Shown here one piece after another: positions 1-12,369 of a stretch of DNA of 64,000 nt (the first letter of the stretch is position 1; each line of letters starts with the position of its first letter). Under the pieces are notes generated by a model. It worked only from the letters and a program-made list of their open reading frames with translations, was not told the origin of the DNA and made no database searches. The position numbers were made by a program, and so were the translations under genes. The DNA is from Argopecten irradians (Eukaryota; Mollusca; Bivalvia; Pectinida; Pectinidae), in contig NC_091135.1 of the NCBI RefSeq assembly GCF_041381155.1, positions 58,688,567 through 58,752,566 of the forward strand, given 5' to 3'.

Positions 1-1432
1 ATAGAAAGGTCTTAAGGTCCTTTACAAAAATTATGAATTATATGACCCTGGGGTCTCACGTTTCCCCCTGGGGAGGGGGTCAAGTTTACTAAAGTTTATA
101 TAGGGAAAACACATTTATGAGAATGTTTTGCTCAATTTTCATTGGAAACGAGTCAAACATGGTTAGAATTATTAGCCTGAGATAGCATTTTAATATCATA
201 TCCACATTGGTCCTGGCCGACCCCCTGGGGGCAGAGGGGTGGGGCTAAAAAAGGGTGAAATAGGCTAAAACTTCAAATATCTTCTTCTGAAATTCTGGAA
301 ATGGTAGAAACAAATACTTTTCATAAATAGAAAGGTCTTAAGGTCCTTTACAAAAATTGTGAATTATATGACCCTGGGGTCACACGTTTCCCCTGGGGAG
401 GGGGTCAAGTTTACTATAGTTTATATAGAGAAAACACATTTATGAGTATTTTTTGCTCAATTTTCATTGGAAACGAGTCAAACTTGGTTAGAATTATTAG
501 TCTGAGATAGCATTTTAATATCATATCAATATTGGTCCAGGCCGACCCCCTGGGGGCAGAGGGGCGGGGCCAAAAAAGGTCAAATAGGCTAAAACTTCAA
601 AAATCTTCTTTTAAAATTCTGGAAATGGTAGAATCAAATACACTTTATAGATGAAAAGGTCTTAAAGTTTGTTTATAAAAATTGTAAATTACATGACCCT
701 GGGGTCTCCTGTTTCCCCTTGGGGAGGGGGTCAAGTTTACTATAGTTTATATAGGAAAAACACATTAATGAGCATTTTTTGCTCAATTTTCATAGGAAAT
801 GAGTCAAACTTGGTTAGAATTATTAGCCTGAGATAGCATTTTAATATCATATCCACATTGGTCCTGGCCGACCCCCTGGGGGCAGAGGGCGGGGCAAAAA
901 AAGGTCAAATAGGCTAAAACTTCAAAAATCTTCTCAAATTCTGGATATAGTAGAATCAAATAATTATAGATGGAAAGGTCTTAAGGTGTTTTATAAAAAT
1001 TGTGAATTATATGACCTTGGGGTCTCACGTTACCCCCTTGGGAGGGGTCAAGTTTACTTTAGTTTTTATGGGAAAAACATATTTGTTAACATTATTTGCC
1101 CAATCTTTGTAGGAAATTAGTCAAACTTGATAAGAATTATTAGCCGAAGATATAGCATTTTAACATTCATATCTGTCCTCGATGACCCCTTGGGGGACCA
1201 GAGGGGCAGGACCAAAAAGTGTCAAAATGATTAAAATTTCAAAAAATACTTCTAAGTTCACAGGTTTGATGGAAGCAAATACTCTTCATAGTCTAAAGAG
1301 TCAAATTTATAAATCACTGACCAACTTCAAGGCCCAGCATATAGTGTTTATATGTCTTTAATTTGTTTCATTATTTATTTCATTATATATTCTAACTCAG
1401 GTGACCGTTAAGGCCCATGGGCCTCTTGTTCA
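1..1432. repeat. Four-copy ~325-bp tandem repeat element with bivalve-type end motif
   Basis: Four degenerate copies start near 3, 329, 653 and 972. Each carries 'gaccctggggtc' followed by a G-rich block near 'ccccctgggggcagagggg'. The block ends at 1393-1432 with 'ggcccatgggcctcttgtt', whose reverse complement begins 'aacaagaggcccatgggcc', the same end motif seen at 12370. I read it as a nonautonomous dispersed element in reverse orientation, entering from the left edge of the window. No coding potential is seen. Confidence 0.75.
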
Positions 1433-2740
1433 GATTAACATGTTTTTATGTGATTTTTGGAAGCTTGAAAATAAGCAATTTTACTTAAAATCATACATTC
1501 AAAACCAAAAGTGCATTTTAGGCAAATGCAGATGTACATCTCCTGATTTTAACATTGGTGGAGTTGCCAATCTGTCTTATATATAATATATTACTTAAAA
1601 TTTAACCTAATGGAGTGACACACTGACTAGACTCTTTTTCTTTCTTGAAATCAGTAACACCACAGTTTTCAAATGCATTTTTTGAAATTCAGAATACGTG
1701 TTTCTAATGCAACCTAAGTAAATCCTCAGCAGTATATTACAATCGGGACATTTGTTGTCCGTTGATAAGTGAAGGTTATAATAAATAAATGATATAAGTA
1801 TATTCCATACGTTAAGGGTAAACATGATCGATACCTGTACTTTAATTTTAACAAAATTTTTCATCACATACCAATGTATATCTGCGTCTGGAAGGGTTAC
1901 CTTTAACGCTTTGGGTGATAAACTATGCTACAGTGATAGGTGTATATTAAATGTGTGTTTATTTTATCGACTTCTTACCTTTATCGATGAGTTTCCATTT
2001 AAATGTCAACATTGAAAGTTTTCAATAGACTTTAGTATTTAAACAAACTAGAGTCTGATAAAACAAGTATAGCCTTCTTCCTTTGATGACCGATCTTTCT
2101 ACCAATCTTCTGTATATTAAATCGTTCAATATTGCAAAGATATAAGTGGAGTGAGTAATGAAGTATTTTGACTTTTCTAGTGAAAGAAAGCAGGAACGAA
2201 TCTGTGATTAAGGACGTCTTAAATCGTTAGTATACTTTTATCAAGTATGATGCCCACAATCCACTTAATATTGTTCCTTAATTTACATAAAATATCAATA
2301 AGACGATCATCTATGTCCTATGATATATCGGAGTTAAGCTGTATTGCTGTTTGTGATAGTCGCGAACGTTTGTATGCCTATCTAACGCCAGTGTTTATTT
2401 CAGCTGTTGGTAACTTGCCCATTTCGACTCGAACAGCTCGATACTCCGACTGAGATAAGTTAGTTGTGGATTGCCATCCTGTTGCATGTGTGGCTTTTAG
2501 TCCAGTTCTGTACACATTTACAGGGAAATATTTCAAATTTGTTTTAATATTTTTCAACTAGGAATGTTTTCGTAAAACGTACGGCATTTGTATTATCGAA
2601 CATTGCCGTTTGATCACTTGCTATGTAGAGCATTTGAATAGCTCTTGCAAACGATAAAGGAAAAGAAAACATTATCAAGTTACTGATTCCGATTGACGAT
2701 AGGAGGACGACGTATCTAGACTCAGTACGTGATTTGAAAC
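1433..2740. other. AT-rich 5' flank of the TRIM-like gene; no feature recognised
   Basis: Only short reading frames without family motifs are present. The stretch must hold the promoter of the gene that starts at 2741, but no convincing TATA box or initiator could be picked out. Confidence 0.4.
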
Positions 2741-4689
2741 ATGGATTTGCCGGTAAATTACGAAAAACATGTGATCATCTGTCAGCTGTGTGATAAAGTG
2801 TTGGTAAAACCGAAGAGTCTTAAATGTTTGCATTCCTTCTGTGCGGCGTGTCTCCTTGCTTACCTCAATAAAATACCAGACGACAGCCGGGCAGACTGCT
2901 CCTTCCACTGTCCATCATGTAGGGCGATAACAAAATTGCCTGTTTCAGACATCCCTATAGACTCCTGGTTACCACTGCTCCCTAACAGCACCCTACTCAC
3001 GACGCTCATTGAGAAAGTCTCCCTTGGAGAAGCGAAGACGTGTTCCCCGTGTACTCGTGCGGACGTCGTTACTACCCCATTGTCGTGGTGTTATGATTGT
3101 GGCGAAGCCCTCTGTGAACAGTGTGTAAGCTATCACCAACGGATGAAAGTCTTGATGGATCATACTGTCTTAAATCTAGAGGAAATCAGGAATAAACCTG
3201 GAAAGCTGGCGGAAACTGAGGAGCTTTGTGAAACCCACGCCGGAAAGGTGGTGGAAGCCTTCTGCTTTGATCATGATCGCCTGTGCTGTTTGGATTGTGT
3301 GACATACGACCACAAGAAATGCAAGAAGGTAAAGTCATTAGAGGAAATATCGACTGGTATAAAAAGCCAAGGTGCCGTTAAGTCAGTGGCTGATAAACTA
3401 AAATGGGTTGAGGACCATACTGTCGCTGTAATTAACAGTCGATCAAGCACAGTGGAAGAACTGGATCACAAGAAAGAAGCTATATTATCCCAAGTTGCAT
3501 TGTTACGCGAAGAAATCGAAGCACTTTTACAACAGATGGAAATTAAACTAAACGAGGAGTTAACAAAAATGCACGCAGCAGTCGTCGAACGGCTCAATAT
3601 CCAAAAACAGGATTTCGATTATGTATACAAGGCAACCGATAATGGAAAGAAGATCCTTGCGGTGTCCGAATACTTAGGTACGGAAAACCAGGTTTTTGTG
3701 ACAACTCAGAAACTCAAGAAAATATGCGAGGAGTATGAAGAGTTTGTGAAATCTGAAAGCAGCAGAGTGTACGACTACAGCTATGAATTTGTAGTCAATG
3801 AAATCATAAACGAGTTTACCAAAAACGTTCTTTCTATTGGCAGAATCAACTTACTGCGGGCACCAAACAACATCCTCCCGGCTTATATGAAAGACATGCG
3901 CATTGAGAAGAATTTGGAGATAAACGGGAAGTGTCCCGGGGACACAAACCACTGCTGGTTTACAGGCGGGTTGTTCACGTCATCTGAGTATCTTGTCCTG
4001 GCAGACTACAGAAACAAAAAAGTTAAGTGTTTCAATCAATCCGGCAGCCTGGTTTCATCACTGGAGCTCCACGGGCAGCCGTGGGACATTTGTGAGATTG
4101 CAAATGGAGAATTAGTCGTCACCTTTCCAGATAGAGCATCCATTTGTGTGTTAGAGATAGATCAGGAAGGAGGAATCACAAACAATGGCAAGGTGATCGA
4201 AGTAGGAGTGTCGAAGTAGGAGTGGGATGTCATGGAATTCAACTTACTGAAGAAATCTTGGTAACCGCATGTTCCAATGAAATACGAGTCATTGGCCTGG
4301 ACGGTATACTACAGAGCACTCATCCACTGGAAGAACGCGGCACGAGATATGCTATGGCACATAAGGATAACTTTGTTTACACGGACAAAGTTGGCTTAAC
4401 GTCGAAAGGCTTGTCAGGTGTCTCCGTATTCAAATACAGGCACCGCGAATTACGATCTCCTCGCGGATTTACACGTGATCATGAAGGTAATTTCTACATA
4501 TGTGGTATGGATTCCAACAACGTTCATCAAATCACAAAGGATGGCACAATCAGCAAAGTCTTGCTGACAGCAAAAGACGGCATCCGGAATCCTTACATGC
4601 TGCGATTCCAGAGTGAAAGCACTAAACTGTTTCTCACACAGATGGACTGTGACATAGTTACTCTATACAGACTGGTAACAAGATGGTGA
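2741..4689 (+). CDS. TRIM-like RING/B-box protein, intronless, interrupted by a frameshift
   Basis: Likely E3 ubiquitin ligase of the TRIM family that expanded in bivalves. The first open frame (492 codons, 2741-4219) begins at ATG 2741. It shows a C3HC4 RING with Cys14, Cys17, Cys29, His31, Cys34, Cys37, Cys57 and Cys60, a first B-box at about 101-143, a second B-box at about 160-200, and a Glu/Lys/Leu-rich coiled coil at about 205-300. A C-terminal beta-propeller-like region follows, of the NHL-like kind seen in invertebrate TRIM2/3/56/71 relatives. The same propeller-like sequence continues in another frame from about 4225 to the stop at 4689. The break is a 14-bp tandem duplication (4197-4224); without it one frame of about 644 codons would run through, a usual length for such proteins. 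No intron is needed, as in many bivalve TRIM genes. It is either a recently damaged gene or allele, or an assembly error; the rest of the frame is intact. RING and B-box calls are strong; the exact subfamily is open. Confidence 0.85.
4197..4224 (+). repeat. 14-bp perfect tandem duplication that breaks the TRIM frame
   Basis: The unit 'tcgaagtaggagtg' occurs twice back to back (4197-4210 and 4211-4224). Fourteen is not a multiple of three. The frame before it meets a stop at 4217-4219, while the homologous protein sequence resumes in the shifted frame directly after it. Confidence 0.9.
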
Positions 4690-4734
4690 AACGGGAATCA
4701 ACATAGTCCGTACAGATTAGTGGTGACAAGGTGG

Positions 4735-4860
4735 TGAAGTAAGCTACATAATCTGTACAAATTGATGCCATGGTGTTAATCAAGCTAGATAGTCTGTACA
4801 AATTGATGCCATGGTGTTAATAAAGCTACACATTCTGTGTAAATTGTTAACAAAGTTGTG
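4735..4860 (+). repeat. ~42-bp tandem repeat in the TRIM 3' region, with possible poly(A) signal
   Basis: Two to three copies of a unit containing 'tgtacaaattgatgccatgg' follow the TRIM stop codon. The second copy includes AATAAA at 4819-4824, about 130 bp after the stop, a possible polyadenylation signal. Confidence 0.5.
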
Positions 4861-5500
4861 AAACATAATCCGGATCAGGAATCAAGGATACGCTTCTGGA
4901 CAAGCGAACATATATTACCACTGTTCTGAATAGAGTCATTGATTAAATTCATTAGTATTGCATGTGTGTTAATCCCGAGAAGATTTATAAAAGCACTGTA
5001 TTTTAATAATTAATTAAGAATATCTCAGAACTGTATCAGAATAAGCGTTGCCATTGTTACCCCCTAACACCAGTCTAGGATGTAAACCTTTATACCTAGT
5101 TATCAGTGTTTAAAAATATCGCACGCTTATTCAATATGTAACTTGCATGCATTTAATTTTGGAATGTAAGAGGGGTTTGTTTGTTTTTATCAGCATTAAA
5201 GTATGTTCAAATGTTATGATGTGGCTGAAAAACATTTTGATATGACAAGGTTAAACACAATTCACGTTTTACAAATCAATTCAGCTTACCTACGATAACA
5301 GTAAAGGGTAAAAGTCATAGGTTTGAAGGTCAAGGTCAAACATTTCCTAATGATATACTGATGCAACAAATTGCTTCGAATTATATTTAACATTGGTATA
5401 GTTGTATGAATTTTTCATCTGAATATAACAAAATATTTGCAAGCTTTTGTGAGAAAAGTTTACACGAATTCTCACTAAAGTTTGCAAACGATATTTTTTT
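4861..5500. other. AT-rich intergenic DNA; no feature recognised
   Basis: No reading frame, RNA gene or repeat stands out in this stretch. Confidence 0.4.
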
Positions 5501-5511
5501 ATAGCACAATG

Positions 5512-5530
5512 AAAAAAAAATAAATAGAAA

Positions 5531-5572
<42 letters not shown>

Positions 5573-5592
5573 TTTAAAAAAAAATAAAAACA

Positions 5593-5669
<77 letters not shown>
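5512..5669. repeat. Paired poly-C tracts with flanking poly-A
   Basis: A first run of about 40 C starts near 5533. It is followed by an A-rich spacer of about 25 bp, a second run of about 40 C (from about 5597 to 5636), and then about 33 A to 5669. The A-rich stretch before the first C run resembles the spacer, so the whole looks like a duplicated (A-rich)(C-run) unit. The glycine- and phenylalanine-rich minus-strand reading frames here are artefacts of these runs. Confidence 0.9.
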
Positions 5670-5671
<2 letters not shown>

Positions 5672-6590
5672 GACAATGTCCATAATTAATTATGTGGACT
5701 ATTTGATCAAATAGGATACGTTTTTATCTACGATTCCTGTGATTTTTCAAGGTTTCCTCAAATCAATAGCAATGTCAAATTGTATTTTTCCATTTAATCA
5801 GGAATGCCAATATTTTCAGGATATGAAAGAAATGAAACAAACTGTGAATCCGCGTATTATTTTATTTCTGTAAGGTAGGATTGTAAATAATTCGACCAGA
5901 AATTAACAAAGTCAAGGTCATTGTATCAGTACTTGTAATTGATAGAGAATCAGATGTTAGTGATGGACAGATGCACACTCATTCAAAAAACATTTAAAAT
6001 AAAAATCGACATTTTAAAGGATCTGCTGTATGGTAAGATTTAATTACGATAATTACATAAGGAATATTATTTTTAAGGAATTTTGATTTGAATATTTCAA
6101 ATATCACACCGGAAGGATCGTGTACAAAACACCGATAGCCGAAGCCATACTTTTTTGAACATAAAATGTACAGATAAAATTAGTAAAATGGAAGAGATGC
6201 ACACTCACAGCATGTGACTTATAAAGCTGTTATAGTTCTTTCAAACGTGATTTATGTAGCGAGAATAGAATAAATATACGTATATATCGGCTGTTTTATT
6301 TCTTAAGTAATTAAAAGAGTCTCGAGTGTTTATTTGATCTTTTATTCCTTTTATGAAACCGTTTTTTTACTCTATAGCTTCTGTGATAGATGTTGGTAGC
6401 TGAAGGTTGAACTAGATAACATGCTGGTTAGGTTACAGTGGCACATGTTTATAACTAAAATATTTGAATTCATTGAGATTTGGCAGCATAGTGTATGTGA
6501 AAAGCATTGCTTAGATTTGTATGATTGTTTTAGGTTTGAGTAGGTATAGGAATTCGTAGTGTGTTGGATGTACAGTGTAATCTCAAATAT
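5670..6590. other. AT-rich intergenic DNA; no feature recognised
   Basis: No gene, RNA or clear repeat seen between the homopolymer block and the satellite. Confidence 0.4.
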
Positions 6591-6593
6591 ACA

Positions 6594-7258
6594 GTAAGAT
6601 AGTGTAGTGAGCTATGTATGGTAAGATAAAGTACTGAGCTATGTATGGTAAGATAAAGTACTGAGCTATGTGTGGTAAGATAATGTAGTGAGCTATGTAT
6701 GGTAAGATAAAGTACTGAGCTATGTATGGTAAAATAATGTAGTGAGCTATGTATGGTAAGATAAAGAGTGATTTATGTATGGTAAGATAATGTAGTCAGC
6801 TATTATGTATGGTAAAATAATGTAGTAAGCTATGTATGGTAAGATAACTTAGTGAGCTATGTATGGTAAGATAATGTAGTGAGCTATGTATGGTAAGATA
6901 ATTAGTGAGCTATGTATGGTAAAATAATGTAGCGAGCTATGTATGGTAAGATAATGTAGTGAGCTATGTATGGTAAGTAGTTAGTGAGCTATGTATGGTA
7001 AGTAATTAGTGAGCTATGTATGGTAAAATAATGTAGTGAGCTATGTATGGTAAGTAATTAGTGAGCTATGTATGGTAAAATAATGTAGTGAGCTATGTAT
7101 GGTAAGATAATGTAGTGAGCTATGTATGGTAAGTAATTAGTGAGCTATGTATGGTAAGTAATTAGTGAGCTATGTATGGTAAAATAATGTAGTGAGCTAT
7201 GTATGGTAAGATAATGTAGTGAGCTATGTATGGTAAGTAATTAGTGAGCTATGTATGG
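6594..7258. repeat. 25-27-bp minisatellite, about 25 copies
   Basis: The unit is 'agtgagctatgtatggtaag' followed by 'ataatgt' or 'taatt'. The first copies vary more ('aaagtactgagctatgtatgg') and the right-hand copies are nearly uniform, including alternating blocks of the two spacer types. Confidence 0.95.
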
Positions 7259-7868
7259 CGGTATTTTGTTATTAAACACATATTTGCCTTTTAGTTTCAA
7301 AACTTTTATTTTTCCAAGTTATACGGAGGATCTGAATAATAACAGTATACCGAAATATGGTTTAAATCAAAATTACTATTAAAAGGATACAGATTTCGAG
7401 AATCTGTGGTTTAAGAAGAATAAACTTGACAAGTTTTCTGTGTATTAAAGCCATCTGTCTCTAAAGATATGTAGGATGTGTTTTTATTGACAGATGTGAA
7501 AATCAATAGTGTCTGCGGGCTCTACAATTATAGTTTATCTCAGAAGATTTATCTTGAATTTATGAGAATACAAACCATGGCTGATCTCAGTCATGGGAAG
7601 TCATGTATAACCAGATATCCTTTGTATACACAATTATACTACATTCCCCGTCCCCGCTGGCCCTGTAGAAACTGAATCGGCTATGGAATGTCATAGTGAA
7701 CATCAGAGTTATAGGGTCATCCTCGATACTCAAGAACTAGTCTAAACAAAAACTGTTCGTCAAAAACAGCCAAAACAGTGGTACTTACCTGGAAAATGTC
7801 AATAACGTTTTGGCACAAACGGTACAAAATGTACATGAGAAACGGTATAGAGTCGACTTTCCAGTTTA
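7259..7868. other. Intergenic DNA; no feature recognised
   Basis: Unique AT-rich sequence. Short reading frames lack motifs. Confidence 0.4.
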
Positions 7869-8015
7869 CAACTGTACATTTTCTGCGCCTGTTTCGATAG
7901 AGTCGGCGTTCCAGTATACAAATGTACATTCTCTGTGCCTGTTTCGATGGAGTCGTCTTTTCAGTATACAAATGTACATTTTCTGCGCCTGTTTCGATAG
8001 AGTCGGCGTTCCTAC
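7869..8015. repeat. 50-bp tandem repeat, three copies
   Basis: 'tgtacatt(t/c)tctg(c/t)gcctg' recurs at 7873, 7923 and 7973, followed each time by 'tttcgat(a/g)gagtcg'. The spacing is exactly 50 bp. Confidence 0.85.
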
Positions 8016-8540
8016 TCTTTCCTGCCGTCAGTATGCTGCATTTTTTTTAAAACATCTACATGACTAACGTGGACTGTATCCTAGTTTTCAAGTTTTCTTT
8101 TATTTTGGGATGGCTTCTATCTTTATTACCCCATGACCAGAAGTGTTAGCAGACCTTTAAGTTTTACAAGTTGATTTATACCCATAGTGGAAACCTCTCT
8201 TTGTCATTATTGAGCACAGAAAATTTTCCATTCATAATTGATTCAGATAAATGTATTGACATTATTATTAAACATACATTTTAAAACTATGTGTAATACT
8301 ACAGAAGCATTTCCATAAATATATCTCCTTTGTTATATTTGATATGATTCAATTTTGCTTGTTACGAGCATTTTCATTGGCTTAAAATTATTTTATCAGC
8401 CAATAAAGGAAAAAATGGCGTCGCCGTTTTTGAAGTTGCTTCTGATTGGCTGAGATGACGGCGTAATGATTTCCTAAACAAAAGAGTCCCAAAATGAATT
8501 TTGAGTATTGAAGATATTATCTTTAGTAAATTGAATTATA

Positions 8541-8693
8541 AGGATTAATTTGAATAGATTTTTTATGTTATGGAGATATAACACAAAAATCTGAGTGTAC
8601 TCTCATCATAAACCGCTTAACGGTTTATTTAGAGTATACTAAGATTTTTGAGTTACATCTCCATAACATAAAAAATATGTTCAAGCTAATCCT
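8541..8693. mobile_element. Foldback (MITE-like) element, 153 bp
   Basis: The two halves are inverted copies of about 70 bp: 'aggattaatttgaatagatt' at the left pairs with the sequence ending 'caagctaatcct' at the right. The apex at 8611-8625 is the palindrome 'aaccgcttaacggtt'. No coding capacity. Confidence 0.75.
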
Positions 8694-9328
8694 TAAATAT
8701 AAGTTTTTGGACCAAATCCAATATGGTGGTCATCGGAATGGCATTATGACTAGAAGTACCTGTAAACTAGGGAAGTATCGATCAATAAATCGATCCCGTT
8801 TTAAGTAAGAATTATATATAATAATCATTTGGCAACCAAATGCAATATTATATGTTGTTTGTGTAATCGGTAGCCCGATATTAAAGGGTTCATAAAAACA
8901 TTTGGTCGTAAAATATCAGGTGTGGATATACGCTCAATTTGACTGACGGACCAATAGTATTGTAAGTCATATCGTAGGAAGACAAGTAAATTTTCGCTTT
9001 AAGAGCTCCATAACTTATCTGTCCAGGAATTATAATACCGTGTCCTGTGTATAGCACTAAGTCATGCATGACTATGAGGTTAGTCAGGGTAGTTGTGGAT
9101 ATGATATGGATGTGATAGGAATACAGGGATTTGAAGGACTGATTCTCGCCTGGTAGGTAACGTATACACAACGTAAATAAGGGTTATGGGATTATATTCG
9201 AACAGATGCTGTGAATGTTTAATTGTGAAATGAAATAATGAAGTGTGGCATGCACAAGAGACAACGCTGGTCGGTGCACAGACACATATCTGCACCCGAT
9301 AATACAGGGTCAAGGTCTGTATGACTCG
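8694..9328. other. Intergenic DNA; no feature recognised
   Basis: No gene or clear repeat seen. Confidence 0.35.
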
Positions 9329-10532
9329 GCCGGTGTAACGTTGAAAATGGACCTCCGTTGAAAATTGACCTCGGGTCAGTTTTCAACGTTGAAAACGGAC
9401 CCCGAATGCCGTTGAAAATTGACGGTGTCTAGGGTCAATTCTCAACGGCAGGTCTGTTGAAAAATGACCGTTGAAAAATTACCTTGGCAAACTATCAACG
9501 GATGGTCTGTTGAAATATGACCCTAGTACATTCACATATATAACTGTTGCACAAACCAGAAACATATATACATTTATGATAGGCAGATGTACCTCTCTAT
9601 GTCCCTAGGGGCTTTTAGATAAACTCTTAAATAGTTAAATACAGCAGAATAACTTTGATATGTTATAAAAGTTAAGTAATTTCAGATGGTTTGAGTACGA
9701 TTTTGGAAAGAAAAAATAATATTTTTAGCTTATATGTTAATAAAACAAAATGCACTTCCGGTTTTGAATGCCTGATTTTCGAAAAACCAGGTAAAATTGC
9801 TCATTTTCATACTTTCAAAAATCATATTAAATAACCATCAATTGGATAAAATGATCACATCAAACCATGATATAATGTTTAAACTTTGTGTTGATGCAAA
9901 AGTATCATGTTTAAAAGAATACACTTAAATGTAGTTACCCAAGGGAAAATGCCTATAAACTGGATGTCCCTCTACCTGTCAACATAGACAATATATGTTT
10001 CTGCACAAACATAATTCTCGAATTCTGTTATCGCCATTTCTAATATAAGCGACCCTTCTGTGCTGGTATTTAAATTACGTAATCACCTCGATTTGAATTG
10101 AAATTTGTTATTGTTATCATCGTATAAAAAATACCTCATTTAAATATTTTGTATGTTTATTATGGAGAATACAAAACTTTAATTTTTTCTATAGTTATTT
10201 TGTTCGCCCGTTTAGATAATGTTAATTTAATTGTTCTCAGACTGAGGAATTGCTATATGACACTGAGGTAACGTAGTAAATATAAAAGGAATTGTTATGT
10301 GGTGTTCACTTCCGAGTACCAGTGGATAGTGTTACAAAACTATAATTATGGGATATTATTAATTTATTTCTTAATGATTTTTTATGATTATATTTTCGAC
10401 GATTTTACGTTTGTCAGACATTGTTTGTTGTTTTGTTGTTGTGTGATGTTGTGTTGTTATGTTATGTGGTGTTGTTGTGTGTTGTGTTGTGTTGTGTTTT
10501 AAACGGGGGTCCATTTTCAACGTTACACCGGC
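9329..10532. mobile_element. ~1.2-kb element with inverted ends carrying 'gttgaaaatggacc' motifs
   Basis: The left end 'gccggtgtaacgttgaaaat' is matched in inverse at the right end ('attttcaacgttacaccggc', ending 10532). Inside the left end several direct and inverted copies of 'gttgaaaa(t/c)(t/g)gacc' are packed within about 200 bp. The interior is AT-rich without a transposase frame, so it looks nonautonomous. Near the right end is a low-complexity 'tgttgtgttg' stretch (10430-10500). Confidence 0.7.
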
Positions 10533-12369
10533 TATATGACAGTATCATCACTAACAACCTGTAAGATATGACAATGGAAAATACTTTAAATCGACAGACA
10601 GATAATTTAACTATAATTTTTATTAATATATGTGAGACAACATATATAATGATATCTTTCCTGAAGGCGTAAAAATATTGGATACGAAAGGTATATTTCC
10701 TTTGTGCATCATTTCGTACCATCTATTTATAACTGTGTATGCAGATACTTGGCAGTCCTCTTACCGAGTGACTTTACAACAGTCAATATAAACGTTTTCA
10801 TACAATTCGCTATTTGGTTATTTGGTAATCACGAATGAATGAATGGTATTCGAACAATTTGGTAAAATGTTTGTCCAGAAATATATATGAGAGAGAGTGA
10901 CCATTTTTATGACCAGTAGATGTATGTGCCTAGGGATTGTTCCCTATTCTCCTAAAAAGTTATATATATGAGGATGACTGATATATCATTAATAGTTAAA
11001 TAATTATCAGACGATGTGAGAAAATTTTGAGAACTTATTCAAACATTCAACTGCTTTCTTGGAGGATTTATTGTCCTATAAATCTCCTAGGATTGCAGAC
11101 AAATTAAATAGTGCGTTCTCCATACATATGTCGAAAACCAGGTACGTAAAATCCTCTAAGTATTGTTACTCAATATGGAATAGGATCAACAAGATCCAAA
11201 ATTATTATTTATGCCAAGACTTAAAAAACTGGACACAATAATACTTCCACCACTTTCGAAAATCTACACGAAAACGTTTACATATGTGGGGACCCCGGGT
11301 ATGTGGTATTGATCCATTCACTGGTAGATATAGGGATAAGTTTTCAATAGCAAACAATAGCACCACTCAATAGTGATTTGTCCTCACTTTCTCCCATTGG
11401 TCCCAGCAGTGCTAGTCCTCATTCGACTTTTTATAACACGAATGGAATCTCGCTACAGAATTTATGCCTTTTCATAGATGTATTATGTAAATATTACATC
11501 AAAAAATTTAAACCTTTTTCCATTTATTTACTGCATACTTCCCAACCATCTCACTAATGGGAAAACGTATGGTGAATAAGTATGTCACTTGCTACCCACA
11601 GTTGTGTCCACACATAATCCCATTTCATGGTCAATAAGTAAAGTTTATTACATGGGTTTCAAGTAAGAAAGGATTTATTACAACCGAACGACGAGAAATT
11701 ATGCAATTAAAAAAAATATTTGATTGAAAAATACACACATTTCCATCCCTATACCCTATTTTCCCATTTTTCTTTGTTTGATTTACTTGTTCGTACTATG
11801 TTTGTGAGTACCTTTCGATACTAGGGGTTGGCTTAATATTGATACAGATTTTTTCATTACCATAGTAAGGAGCACAAGAATATTTGGAATATAAAGAGTC
11901 TGGGAAATACTGAACCAACATATTTTTGAGGGATATGTACTGTATGAAACAATTGTATCATAATCAAGTTTTGATCAATTATTAAAAGAAAATAAGTAAA
12001 AACAAGAAATTTTTGGAACCTTTAATTGTGGAAGTAAATTGTATCTAAAATCTTATGGGATCTCTCATAGTGTTATTTGTTGATATAGGGGTTCATGAAG
12101 TAAATCAAACACTAATTAGCCATAATAGTTAACCATCTTTATTTTAATGTCAGATAAGATATATACCCAGTTCGCCATTGACCATGTAACAGGGGTTCTT
12201 TTTTGAAACTTAAAGAAATTCTCAAAATATCAAATAAAAACGCTCAATTGATTGTGTATTATAACAAAATAATAACATGAGCTTCTGCGTTGTAAGTATA
12301 ATAGTTCAATGCTAACCCCAAGTCTATGCGGCGATATTGAGGATTTCGGTAGAACCCCATAACGAATTA
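10533..12369. other. AT-rich intergenic DNA; no feature recognised
   Basis: About 1.8 kb with short reading frames only, including one of 60 codons near 11059 with no motif. I see no repeat structure. Confidence 0.35.

Noticed and set aside
5347..5683. Minus-strand frames rich in Gly and Phe
   Set aside because: They are translations of the poly-C/poly-A runs and hold no other information.
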